Below are positions 38,238 to 50,156 of a DNA stretch of 64,000 nt, one piece after another. Origin of the DNA: Cichorium intybus (taxonomy: Eukaryota; Streptophyta; Magnoliopsida; Asterales; Asteraceae); the NCBI GenBank assembly GCA_023525715.1, contig CM042013.1:81010994-81074993 (forward strand), given 5' to 3'. A program made the position numbers and the translations under genes. How positions within the stretch are numbered: position 1 is the first letter of the stretch; the number at the start of each line of letters is the position of its first letter. The notes beneath the pieces are model-generated. The model did not search any database, was not told the DNA's origin, and saw nothing but the letters and a program-made list of their open reading frames with translations.

Positions 38238-39003
38238 TTTGAGGGATTTGGATGAACTGTATTGGGAATCCAAACTCAAACTTAGGACTGAGATATTTTC
38301 GTTAAGAAAATGATTTTTGAAAACTTAATTAAATAAAAGGAGATGTGAGGCGAATCGTCAACCGAGCTCAAGTAAGTTTTGTGATTCCCAAGTACTCATG
38401 CTAAGTTTGTGCTACGTGATGTTATCTGTTATGCTAGAATGTAGAATTTCCTGGATTAAGATACTCTATAGATTGTTTTGTGCAATATGTGCTGCTTTGG
38501 AATTTAGCAAGTGTTGTTAGGTTGCTTAGTGAATGCTATTAGGTTATATACAATTAGGATAAGATAGCCTAAGAATTCTTGGTCTGGCCTTACTGGCTAT
38601 TCCTTGTTTGGTTGTGAGTTTAGGGTAGGATCATTTATTCAAACGTTTATCTTATTCTCGATTATGTACGACTGTGTGTCTGTGAGGCGACTCAATGGCG
38701 TTAGCAGTAGTTCTCTTAGGCACGGATGGATGTGAGAATTAGGCCAAATAATTAGGCACCACGGTGCAAGACCGCATGAGTCATAGGAAATGGTTCAACA
38801 GCATATGAGCGACAATCTGGGAGGGTGGTTGATGAACTTGGAACAGGTAGGAATAGGTGTGGAAGGTAGTACTGGGCCCGTACTACCAAAAGCACAGGAT
38901 TCACACTTGAGTCAAGAGTAGTCAACCAAAGTTCTAGAAAGTCGAATAGATGGGTAAACGGGTGTGACCAGAGTATTGATGTTTCAATTTTGTGCATTAC
39001 AGA

Positions 39004-41825
39004 ATGGCGATCACCCGAAGTAACGGTGAGACAGATGCGGGTACCTCGAGTTGGGCGAGCCCGACTGATGAGAACCTTCGCAACCTAATAGCGGAGGAGG
39101 TTTCGCGAGAGGTGTTGGCTGCGATACCTCAGTTCTTTGGTACTATTAAGACTGAACTATTAGCAATGCTCGAGGAGCGATTAGCTACACATGGCTCATC
39201 AAGAGCCAGGGATGCGAATTATCGGGACTTTTCGGCTTGTTCGCCTCCGATGTTCGAAGGGGGCAGGGATCCGATTGTTAGCATGCAGTGGATATCCATG
39301 GTGGAAGGTGCCTTTCGCACCTGTTCATGTCCTGAGAACTCCAATGTAACATTTGCAGTGAACCTTTTGAGAGAGGGTGCGAAAGATTGGTGGGAATTAC
39401 GAATGAAAGACCTCACCCGTGCTCAGTTGGATGCTATTATATGGACCCAGTTCAAGGATCAGTTCAGATTGGAATATGTTCCATAGGTGGAGATGGTATG
39501 TTTGGCTCAGGAATACGTGAATCTGACCCAGACCATTGAGATAGTGACGAAGATCACCAAGAAAGTTAATGAACGAGTACTCTTCTGTCCAGAATTTGTA
39601 GCTACCGAGCGTATGCGGACGACCCGATACCTGGTAATTCTTCGCACAGACATTCAGGAATTTGTGTCTGTTGCTAGGCACCAAACTCTTACTGATATGA
39701 TTACAGCCGCTCGGGCCCGAGAATTGGAATCGAAAACCAACAAAGGCAGAAGCATCGGACGCATATCCAGACTCAGCCGGCATCAAAGAAGTTTAGAGGG
39801 GAGGATCAGGGAAAGTAGGGACAGAGGAGTCGAGGTCAGTGTGGCAAGTGTGGAAAGAATCATGAGGGGTGTTGTTGGGTGTTAATATGCCATAAGTGTG
39901 GCAAGGAGGGCCACTATGCTAAGAATTGTTGGCAGTAAGTCAATATTTGTTTTAAATGTAACCAAGTGGGTCACTTCCAGGCTCCGTTTCCCCGTCTGGT
40001 TCAGGGAGTGTACCAGAATCCGGCACCTACTACACTCCGAATTACTCATGGTAGGCAAGGGAAAGGGGAAACCCCTAGGTCCAAGGGTCGAGCATTCGTC
40101 ATGACCGCCGAGGAGGCATAGGATGCGCCCGACATCGTTACGGGTACTCTTTCTTTACTTGCCTCACGTTTTGGTGCATGTACTTATTGTATCTATTATG
40201 CTTCGATAGGAACTTTCTTAGTCAACTATGCGCATACTTGTACTGTTTGATTCGGGTGCCAGTCATTCTTTTGTGTCTGCCGTTTTGGGCAAGAGTTTCG
40301 GTATTGCTTTAGGAACTCTTCATCGCCCGTTAGAAGTTGAGATTGCAGATGACAAAACCGTTCAAGCAACTAGCGTTCATCGGGGCAGTGAAGTGGTAAT
40401 TCAAGGAATAAAGTTTTCGATTTGATCTCATCCCTATACCGTTGAGCGACACTCGAGTTATTATCGGTATGGATTGGTTAAGCCAACACGAATCATGGAT
40501 CGATTGTAAGAACAAACGGGCGTGGATTCAAACCCCAAGTGGGAGAGAACTAGTCATATAGGTCGAAAGAATAAATCAGCGTGCAGCCTTCTGTTTAGTA
40601 GCCAAGGCACGTAGACATTTTCAGCATGGAGGTTTGGGGTTTGTGGCATATGTTTTAGATACACGAGAAGAGAAGTTAAAGCAGAAAATAGGTGATGGAC
40701 CTGTGGTTCAGGATTTTCCTGAGGACCTGCCTGGTGTGCCACCTGAGAGGCAGGTAGAATTTAAGATCGACTTAACCCCCGGTACGGCTCCGATAGCTAA
40801 AGCATTGTATCGTCTTGCACCTCCATAGATGTTGGAGTTGTCTATTCAACTTAGGGAATTATTGGATAAGGGATTTATTCGACCAAGTTGCTCGCCGTGG
40901 GGAGCACCTATTCTATTTGTTAAGAAGAATGATGGTTCCAATAGAATGTGCATAGATTATCGTGAGCTGAACAAGCTTACGGTAAAGAATCGGTATCCAT
41001 TCCCTCGCATCGACGACTTATTTGATCAGTTGCAGGGCGCCTCGTGGTTTTCGAAACTCGATCTACGGTCAGGGTACCATCCAAGGAGCCACGAGCATCA
41101 TTTAAGGGAGGTATTGGAGACTTTAAGGAAAGAGAAACTTTATGCAAATCTGGAGACACTATCTATATGGGGTAAATTGTACCATCTATACTGACCATAA
41201 GAGCTTGAAGTATTTGATGGATCAGGCAAATCTTAACATGAGACAGAGAAGGTGGTTAGATGTGTTGAAGGACTATGACTGTGAGATACACTATCACCTT
41301 AGAAAAGCCAATGTGGTGGCGGATGCTCTATCTCGTAAGGTTACGGGTGCGCCCTTTCGGGGCATTTGTCTAAGGATGACGATAGTGACACCACTGCTTG
41401 AGCTGATTAGGGAAGCTCAGGCAGAGGCAAGCAAGATCGAGAATCAAAAAGGTGAAAGAATTGTGGGACAGTTGTCAATTATGGGCAAATATAACAGAGG
41501 TTTGCTAACTCGTTATGGGAGAATTTGGGTGCCGAAATTCGACGGGGTTCGTTAAACTTTGATGGAGGAGGCACATAAATCCAAGTTCTCTATCCACCCT
41601 GGAGCAACAAAAATGTATAGGAATCTGCATGAGGGTTACTAGTGGCCAGGTATGAAGAGGGGAGTAGCGTGGTTTGTTGAAAGGTGTATGACCTGTCAGA
41701 GGGTTAATGCCGAGCACCAACGGCCTCATGGTAAGTTACAGCCTCTTGAGATCCCGGAATGGAAGTGGGAGCACATCACAATGGATTTCATCACGAAGTT
41801 GCCAAGAACCCCTCGACAAATGGAC
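39004..41825 (+). pseudogene. Gypsy gag-pol, plus-strand copy, with internal deletions
   Basis: Gag starts at ATG 39004 (MAITRSNGE) and matches the minus-strand copy. It hits TAG 39484-39486 at the same codon as that copy, then continues in frame to about 39870, where the frame is lost. CCHC knuckle pieces lie near 39885-39970. Protease LFDSGASHSFV is at 40246-40285, then a frameshift near 40420. RT (40829-41080) has LFVKKNDGSNRMCIDYRELN but stops at SGYHP. There, about 70 residues including the catalytic FIDDIL are missing. A second deletion near 41150 joins the RT end to RNase H (YTDHKSLKYL). Integrase zinc finger and MDFITKLPRTPR follow. The coding sequence then ends at a filler junction (41825). 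Non-functional. Confidence 0.88.
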
Positions 41826-41862
41826 CCGGTAATATTTTGGGCTGAAGCAATCAATACAGCTT
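41826..41862 (+). other. 37-bp inverted filler copied from Copia integrase
   Basis: These 37 bp are identical to the reverse complement of 45289-45325, inside the Copia integrase downstream; both read PVIFWAEAINTA. They lie exactly between truncated Gypsy integrase and non-coding DNA. This looks like filler DNA of a break-repair junction. Confidence 0.8.
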
Positions 41863-42850
41863 TTGATTTTGGCCCCTGCATATCCTTGATCAAATATCTC
41901 AATGCAGTTGACAAGTCAACAAGTTGACTTAGCCCTTGGCGAGACGTTCAATGGTATCCAAACTCTGCGGAGTGTACCATCCTAGTGCCAATTTGAATCC
42001 GGTGAAGTTGTTGGGGGTCTCACAGCTATTGTGGTAAACAACAACGATCACTGACCCAGAGTTTCAATTTTTCATCAATGCGAGGTAAAATCACATTGAG
42101 TCACGAACATCTTTATTAGAAGAAGATCAGGGTCAAGAGTGGTATGAGCGTGTAATATGTCTTGGTTACTAGACATACCCATCGACTAGACTTTCGAATT
42201 GTCATCAGTATATGTTTTATTAAACTGAGTCATCCAACTCTTGAATTAGAAGCTTTGTAGGTAAGAATGGTTGTTGATGCCTCACATCTACTACTGGTGT
42301 TGTAGTAGAGATCACTGGCATAAAGTTTCGAAATATCATCACCATTTGGTTTTAATGATAAGTCGTCTATTTCTTGCAGCAGAAAGATAAAGGTGGTTAA
42401 AAATGGATTGGTGCGTGTGATAGATTACAGTACGCAATCTAACAATCGGCACAGACTTTTTAACTCTCGACTCTGAGTGGTTTCTTTCAAAGTGTCTAGA
42501 AGTTCGTGTTGCAGAAGAAACTTTTAGATTTGGTTAAGAAACGGTTGTGAGTGCTTCAAACTTACTATGGTGTATCAGTAAGTATCACTAGCACTAAAGT
42601 CTTACCTCAGCAGTGAGTGGTATTACTCGGTGCGTCGTTGGTATGTAATATTTTTGAATTTTAGATTTTTTAAAAAATAAAGACATAAACGGAAAAACAT
42701 ATTTTTGGATTTTTAAGTTTTCTGAAACGTAAAAACATAAAAGTAAAGAACATATTTTTGTTTTTTGAAATTTTATAATTTTTGTTGTTTTTTTTAATTA
42801 TGCCCCTAAATTTGTGCGTGGGAGAGAGTGTTGAAAATAAACCATGAACA
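41863..42850 (-). other. Non-coding sequence downstream of Copia pol
   Basis: About 990 bp between the filler and the Copia RNase H end. It is probably the 3' non-coding part of the minus-strand Copia element, with its 3' LTR lost. The part 41930-42640 has several loosely similar segments (GATCACTG.C....AGTTTC types). The part 42640-42800 is T/A-rich with two similar ACATATTTTTG blocks. No gene. Confidence 0.45.
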
Positions 42851-42891
42851 AATTTAACTAAAAGAATATGTACAAAATTTACAGAATTGAT

Positions 42892-44399
42892 TTAACTGTC
42901 AGTGAAACGTATCATTTTGAGCATTTCGACCAACACATTAAATCGAGCTTTTACAACCGGTTTTGTGAACAAGTCCGCCACATTGTTATCTGTGTGAACT
43001 GTATCCAAATAAATTAATTTTCGCTCATAGCAATCTCTAATAAAATGAATTTTAATGTCAATGTGCTTAGTCTTAGAATGCTGGACCGGGTTTTTCACGA
43101 TTTGGATAGCAGCTTCATTGTTGTAGAATATAGGAGTATCAAGAAAATTCATACCATAATCAAGAAGTTGATGCTGCATCCAGATGACCTGAGAACAACA
43201 TGCCGAGGCAGCAACATACTCAGCTTCAGCTGTAGAAGTTGACACGGTCTGTTGCTTTCTGCATTGCCAGGAAATCAATCCGTCTCCTAGAAACTGACAT
43301 AGTGGACTTTCTGTCAATCTCGCACCCTCCATAGTTGCTATCTGAAAAAGCATAAAGATTAAATTCACGGTTCTTTGGATACCAGAGACCAAATTTAGGT
43401 CTCCCTTTAAGGTATCGAAAGATCCGTTTAAGAGCATCAAGATGAGAAGGTTTAGGATTAGCCTGATATCAAGAGCATTGGCAAACTGCAAAAACGATAT
43501 CCGGGCTGCTAGCAGTCAGATATATCACTGAACCGATCATCGAACGATAATATGTTTGATCGACAGATTGGTCATCCGAGTCTGAAGATAATAGAGGTCG
43601 CTCAGCCATTGGAGTGTTAGCCTCTTTAACATCATTGAAACCGAACTTTGCAAGAATATCCTCCACATACTTCGCTTGATGAAGCAAGATACCCCTTGAA
43701 CTTTGTTTAACTTGTAACCCAAGGAACATCGTCATCTCACCCAAAGAACTCATCTCGAACCGTTTCTTTATTACCAGCCCAAAATCTTTGCACAAGACTT
43801 TACTTGTAGAACCAAAGATGATGTCATCCACATAGATCTGAACAACAATTTGATCATCATCTTGGCGCTTAATAAACAATGTCTGATCAATTTTGCCACA
43901 AGTGTAACCATGCTGTAATAAATGTTCCGTCAAAGTGGCATACCAAGCGCGAGGAGCTTGATGAATACCATAGAGAGCTTTATCGAGCTTGTAGACGTGA
44001 TTAGGAAAACTTGGAGTTGACGAAACCAGGAGGTTGATCAATATAAATTTCCTCTTTCACCTCACCGTATAGGAAGGCCGTCTTGACATCCATTTGGTAG
44101 ACAGTAAAGTTCATATATGATGCATAGGCAAGGAAGATCCGAATCGCTTCAAGTCGCGCCACCGGTGCATAAACTTCCGTGTAATCAAGTCCTTCAATCT
44201 GATGAAAACCACGAACTACCAGGTGTGCCTTGTTGCGCACAATTACTCCAAAATCATCTTGCTTGTTGCGAAACACCCATCTTGTGTCTAGAGCCTTTTT
44301 ACCTTTGGGTAGTTCCACCAGTTGCAAAATGTTCAACTTCTCAAACTGATTTAATTCTTCACGCATGGCATCCACCCAACTTGGTTCATTGAGTGCCAT
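42892..44399 (-). pseudogene. Copia RT-RNase H, minus strand, frameshifted
   Basis: RT starts at about 44399 with EPSWVDAMREELNQFEK, KKALDTRWVFRNK, the LEAIRIFLAYA core and VYQMDVKTAFLYGEV. A one-base shift near 44030 moves it to the next frame, with LDKALYGIHQAPRAWY and the catalytic YVDDIIFGS (about 43835-43810). A second shift near 43480 leads to RNase H (SWQCRKQQTVSTSTAEAEYVAAS, HSKTKHIDIK..FIRD), ending at 42892. Catalytic residues are readable but in three frames, so the gene is dead without recoding. Confidence 0.88.
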
Positions 44400-46330
44400 C
44401 TCTACATTCTTTGGCTCAATTTGAGAAATAAAGCACGGATAGAGACACTCGTTGACTTGACCAATCTGGCTTCTGGTAAGAACACCATCATCTAAAGCAC
44501 CAATAACTATATCAATTGGGTGGTCCCGTTGAATTCTTGAAGGAACAACATATTGGAGCGATGCAGTAGAGACCGGAAGATTGGTTATGTTCTCAACTCT
44601 GTCTGAGCCTAAAGCACCTATATCAGAATCTCTGAAGTCATGTGAGGTACTTGCAATGTACTCATCAGGAATTCATTCAGGAAAGAGAGAATCCATGAGA
44701 GTAGAATCAAAGTGATCAGCAGATTCAGAGTGAATAACGTCTTCAGGAGCGGTTGATTGATTAGCAACTGGGGTATAGCCAAAATTTTGAGATGAATCTG
44801 CATGAGCATCTTCAGTTACGATAGCAGAATCAAGAGATGCACCGTCTTTAGGAATAGGTTCTTCAAGAATAACTGACGGAGTAATAAGATCAGAAATGAA
44901 TTCTTCAGCATCATCTCTGTAATTCCACTAGAACCTGGTTGTGTGCCTGAAACAACATTAGAAAGCACATAAAATGGATTGAACAATTCATCATAATCAA
45001 ACAACCAATCGGGGTCCAACACGGGCATCAGTCGGATTCTCATCTAGCCAACGCACATCATATGATTCCACAATCTGCTTTGTTGCCTTGTTGTACACCC
45101 GATACACAGTTTTACTTGCATATCCAACAAAGTAGCAATCATCCGCTTTGGAGTAGCTTCAAGATGAAGAAGAGTGCAAGGACAGCCAAAAGTACGAAAG
45201 TGTGAAACATTAGGTTTGCGGCCATAAAGAATCTCGTAAGGTGTCTTCATCTGGGATTTATTGATGATGACCCGATTCTGAACATAACAAGCTGTATTGA
45301 TTGCTTCAGCCCAAAATATTACCGGTAGCTTAGAATCACACAGCATGTTACGTGCAGCGTCAATAAGAGTTCTATTCCGGCGCTCAGCAACACCATTCTG
45401 TTGCGGTGTACGAGCAGCACTGAATTGACGCAGGATACCTTTATCTGCACAAAACTTGTTCAATACTGCATTTTTGAATTCCGTTCCATTGTCGCATCTT
45501 AAAGCTTTCAGCTTCTGATTCGTTTGATTTTTAATAAGCTTGATGAACCTCATGACCAGCTCTGTAGTTTCACTTTTGTTCTTTAAGAAGAAAACCCAAG
45601 TAAAATGTGAGTAATCATCAATAATAACTAAACAATAAGAACTTCGGTTAAGATTGAGAACATTAACCGGGCCAAAGAAATCCATATGAATCAGCTGAAG
45701 TAACGAATCAATGGAGTTGATCAGTTTGGGCTTGTGTGGCTTCCGATGATGTTTGCCTTGAGCACAGGCAACACATTTCTCAAATGTGATGAAGTCCTTG
45801 ATTGGAAGTCCTTGAGCCATGTTGTTCTTTGCGAGATGATTCATATTCTTTGCATTGGCATGGCCGAGGCGTTTATGCCACAGCATGGCGTTTTGTTCAG
45901 ATGCCTTTGAGTATAAGCAGGTAACATTTTCTGGAGTGTTGTGATTCATGTCGATGATGTATGCATTGCTTTTTTGTTCTGATCGAACAAGAATCCACTC
46001 CTCTGGGATGACTATGCCGGGTTTGAGAATCTAACATTCTTTCTTTGTGAAATGGGTTGAAAATCCCTTGTCGCAGATTTGAGAAACGCTCAGCAAACTG
46101 TGCTTGAGCTCAGGTACAAAATTAACGTTCTCAAATTTCAACACACCATTTGATACCGTCCCTTTCTACGTGATCATCCCTTTTTCACCTCCCGCAAAGC
46201 AAACACATCCACCGTTAAAATTTTCAACATCGTGTAGTTGGGACATGTCGCCTGTCATGTGCCTAGAACAACCACTATCAACATACCAAGGTCTGCTGAT
46301 ATTCCTTCGTAATTGTTCATGCACAAGTAA
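44400..46330 (-). pseudogene. Copia protease-integrase, minus strand
   Basis: Near 46250-46290 the protease region reads CSRHMTGDMSQLHD; a stop falls near 46168. The GAG-pre-integrase finger (MLWHKRLGHANAKN ... CVACAQGK, 45880-45745) and the integrase core with D-D-E (IHMDFFGP, RCDNGTEF, VAERRNRTL) follow in one frame from 45949 to about 45150. The C-terminal part up to 44400 is broken into short frames (acidic, Ser-rich linker to RT). The block LPVIFWAEAINTA at 45325-45289 is the source of the 37-bp filler at 41826. Confidence 0.85.
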
Positions 46331-46767
46331 CGAGATCAATTACATTTAGGCACCCAGTCCATACGGAAACTGGGTTGACCCTGACTATCAATACATTTGA
46401 TTGATTCAAAACACATATCACGTTGATCAAGTAATGGTGAAATGTTAGAAGATGTTTTAACACTGCCTTTAGGAACCCATTTAAACTGTGATTTAAATCG
46501 TTTATCTTTTGACCAAATGGGAACGTTTACATTTGATGTAGAATCAGAACTACTAGAAGTTGATTCTTTAAATGACTTTGACCTTACAAAGTTTGATAAG
46601 ACATAGTTACTTCCAGAAACAGATCGTTTGTATATAGTAGTTCGATTCCAAGCATTTGTGTTATTGTGATTTTTCTTTCTTGAACGTGACCTCGAGGGTT
46701 TTCATTTGTGAGATTTCCCTTTTGGCACGTTCTGCCAAACCTGTTCATTTTGAGAAGCATACAAGTG

Positions 46768-49074
46768 TCAGGGACAATTTCTGGCTATGTGACCAGCAAT
46801 TCCACAATTAAAACAAGTCTGTCTTTTCAAAGGGGTATTGGAATTCTGTCCAGGTACAGATATATGCAAATTATTTCCACACACACACAAGCATGCAACA
46901 GATTTATCAACTAAAACATTTGTCTTTGATTTTTTAAAAACAGCATCACAAGATTTTTCAAAAATAGCAAAAGTTTTAATGCCAGGTTTCACATCATCAC
47001 ACAAACCAAAAGCATTAGATTTCAAACAATTTTTATCAAAACTAAAAACATGCGAATCTTGCACGTCCTTAATCTTCGATTTTAATTTATCTACACATGA
47101 GATAGAAACATCAGTAGATTTCATTTCAGAAATCTCAGTGGTGCCAGATATATTATTTGGAATAAAATTTGAAAAAAATAACATTCTTCTGATTCTTCAG
47201 TGACCAGTGATGGAGAGAAGTTGTTATTATATGGAACCGGAACAGCACTGTATCCAAGACCTTCACCGTGTATGTTTGACCATTTGGTTTGATGTTCAAT
47301 AATAGATTCAACTACTTCACTTGGTGCATAAATTTTCTTATAATTTGATTGGTACTTTGAAATTTTGATTTCAATGCATCGAGTTCAGCAGTTAATATAG
47401 CAATGTCTTCATTAGCAAACTTAAGATGGCAATTTTTATTGTAAGTTCATCTTGAATTTTAAGATAGTCTGAAGTTTTTGCATCTAAAGATTCCTGGAGG
47501 GGTTTCAGTTTCCTTTTGTGCTTATGGACAAGGTTTTTTAAGTCAAATATTTCTCTAACTAAGTTTTCATTCAACTCACGATATTTGGCAATTGTATCAA
47601 TGCAAGTTTGAGAAGAATAAGAAACTTTACTAACCTCATTGCTAGCAGGAGTAGTAGAAACCATGAAGGCAAACTGCAGATCCATCATTTCCCCTTCGGC
47701 TGTATCCACATCCATCTCATTTTCGATCTGTGTAAGGTGGGCTCTACCATCTCCATTCAGATTCAAGTCCTACAATTGATTCTCCTACGTAAACTGCTGA
47801 GCCACCATTGCTCTTTCTGTATTCTGAGGTTGAACAACTTCATGATTTGTTCCAATTGGTACCAACGTTCTGTCTATGTTCTCTATTCTGGGCTTGGTAC
47901 ATTCACGAGCACAATGACCAGGCTCGTTACAATTGAAACATCGGATATTTGCTTTGTTGAAGCTCACCTTCCTATCTCCATTGTTGTTCACCCAGTTGTT
48001 CCTTCCAGTCCTCTGAGTGAATTTCTTGGCCCTATGAACTGCCATAGCAATGTGCCAAGAGATTTCCATTTCTTCTAGGTCATCAGGGTTGATTTGATCA
48101 AGGTCTTCCACGGTCATAGGCTGAAACAACTCACCAGCAACAAGTGCATTGTAGCAGTTCAGGATACCAGCCATCATGCCCAGATTCTCTTCAGCTCCTT
48201 TTGGAAGAACTTGAGCAGGAGTTGTTGTCTTGTCATTAGAGGTAGAAGCAGATGAAGCTTGAGATACCACTGGAGATGAAACGGGTTGATATTGAGCTTG
48301 AACTTGAGTAATAGTTTGACCAGTAGCCTGAGCTAAGAAAGAACTGTTTTTTGAAGTTCCAATGTTAGCAGACTGGTATGAGCTGACATGATTCATCTCT
48401 CTCTGTTTGTCGTCCATATCACAAGATTTGATAATAGCCATAATTTCAGAAAGTGAGAGTCTAGCTAAATCTTTGGTTTTCTTTATGACCGCCACATTCA
48501 TATCCCAGCTTCAGAGAAGAGAGTTCAGAAGCTTCTTATTGACATCAATCCTTGGAAAACCGATTCCAGCAGTAGTCAACTCAGTGTTTAGAGTAATGAA
48601 ACGTTGTAACTGTGCTTCAAGAGATTCTCATAGCACATGATTAAATAGATTGAATCTTTGACAGAGCATATCCTGCATGCTTTGCTTCATGTCATCAATT
48701 CGCTCATAAAACTCAATCAAAGCTTCCCACAGAGACTCAGCAGTCTTGTACTCACGAAAACCTTGAGCAATTTCAGGCGAAAGTGCCATTGAGAGAGTAG
48801 CAAGAGCTTTCTGATCTAGTTTGACCTTCTCAAAATCTAAATCAGAATATTCTTCAAAAGGCTTATCATCCATAACATTATCTCTAGTCATAGTAATTAT
48901 GACTGGTGGTCGTAAATAGCTTCTCCACAGCTTGACATCCTTCATCTTGATGTACTGTTCGAATCTGTACTTCCACCCAGTGAAACCTTCAATCTTGATC
49001 AACAGGGGAATACGAGTAACGGTACCCATAACAGAGTCAAGATCATTGTTAACGCTCGAGATAGCTGAATCCAT
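46768..49074 (-). pseudogene. Copia gag, minus strand, two CCHC knuckles
   Basis: Starts at ATG 49074 (MDSAISSVNNDLDS). The gag core has FTGWKYRFEQYIKMKDVKLW, a LWEALIEFYE segment and MLCQRFNLF, then a TGA near 48630. The frame continues to the first knuckle CFNCNEPGHCARECTKP (about 47945-47895). A Gln/Asn-rich piece, a Leu/Lys-rich coiled coil (about 47610-47400) and a second knuckle CFNCGIAGHIARNC (about 46815-46770) follow. Several stops and at least one frame change separate the parts. It would form the virus-like particle of the element. Confidence 0.82.
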
Positions 49075-49638
49075 CAGAAATGAGCCTTAAAAAACACCAA
49101 AATCAATCACAAAAATTAGATTGCGACTGGACCGAAAAACCTTGGATCACACCGAAAAACCTACACCAAAAAACTGACAGAACCAAAAAACAGCACCGAA
49201 AAATCAAACGAAAAGCTGGGACGAAAAACCTTCTGACCGAAAAACCTACACCAACCGAAATCCAAGAAACCCTAAGTTGACACCGAAAAGCTCTTAACGG
49301 GCTCACCGAAATCCACTTAACGGACCGAAAAACTAGAAAAACCCTAACCGAAAAACTGACTGATTTCCGCCGCCACCGAAAAGGTCTGGAGCTTGACTGA
49401 AAAACCTTCACCAGATCTAGATCTCGCACAACCAAAGGTTAAAACGCCGTTTTGGATCAAAGACACTGTTTTTATGATTTTTTGCTTGAAGATTTCAAGA
49501 ACACGAAGAACACTAAGCACAAAAACACCCAAAAACTCAATCAAACAATCCAAAAAAGTCCGCAATCCTTCAAAACTCCAAGATCCAAGCAAAGGAAAGT
49601 TGAGATTGATACCAAAATACTCAAAAACACGAGGTTTT
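49075..49638 (-). other. Copia 5' leader with repeated CCGAAAAAC motif
   Basis: Non-coding leader between PBS and gag. Between 49125 and 49400 the motif ACCGAAAAAC or a close variant (ACCGAAATCC, ACCGAAAAGC) occurs about 15 times at irregular spacing. The same motif continues in the LTR, where a CCGAAATCCTTCGGATTTCGG palindrome is found near 49923-49943. Confidence 0.75.
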
Positions 49639-49653
49639 CAAGCTCTGATACCA
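49639..49653 (-). other. Copia primer-binding site
   Basis: The minus strand reads TGGTATCAGAGCTTG, the initiator-tRNA-Met-type site, next to the LTR end. The string GCTCTGATACCAAG on the plus strand marks it. Confidence 0.85.
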
Positions 49654-49655
49654 AG

Positions 49656-50073
49656 TGTAGGTCCCAAACAAACTCACGGATCTTCACACGGTATCAATCA
49701 AATCAAACACGGATTATCACAATCTTCAATGCACTCTATTAATCTTCAATAGACTAGTACATAAGATCGCTAAGATTGCTTGAGCTTTACAAAATCTCGC
49801 TATGATCACCTAGAGCTCCAAAACAACCAACCAACAAATGAAGGCACAAGACATCTATTTATACCTACGCCTAACCAGACTGAAAAACTAGGCCCATGGG
49901 CCGAAATCCAAAGCTATGTCACACCGAAATCCTTCGGATTTCGGTCATCATGACCGAAAAGCAGGGGGATTTTGGTCCCTAACCGAAATCATCAATCAGC
50001 CCCTTAAACTTGATATTTTCTGTTTTAGACCTTCTAAAATGAAAATATTAAACTAAATAAATTTGTCCTAACA
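49656..50073 (-). repeat. 5' LTR of the Copia element
   Basis: 418 bp. The plus strand runs TGTAGGTCCC to GTCCTAACA; in element orientation it starts TGTTAGGAC and ends CCTACA. The inner side adjoins the PBS. The outer side adjoins LTR-B-type sequence (50074 on). No partner LTR is in the window. Confidence 0.8.
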
Positions 50074-50156
50074 CTATTTATGTTTTTTACTTCCACTGAT
50101 GGTCTTGGTTATTGAGACATGAATTATATTTGAATGTTTTAATGAAATGATGTTTT
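50074..50156 (+). repeat. Second copy of the LTR-B end
   Basis: 83 bp matching 36899-36981 closely (CTTCCACTGATGGTCTTGG, GAGACATGAATTATATTTG) and ending in the same GTTTT before the LTR-A start. Confidence 0.8.

Larger units (their letters stand above)
41863..50073 (-). mobile_element. Ty1/Copia retrotransposon, minus strand, lacking its 3' LTR
   Basis: In element orientation: 5' LTR (50073-49656), PBS (49653-49639), leader, gag (49074 on), protease, integrase, RT, RNase H (ends 42892), 3' non-coding DNA. No copy of the 418-bp LTR is found at the left side, so the element is truncated there. Two CCHC knuckles separated by a coiled-coil stretch are an unusual gag layout. The lineage was not resolved. 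Confidence 0.85.
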
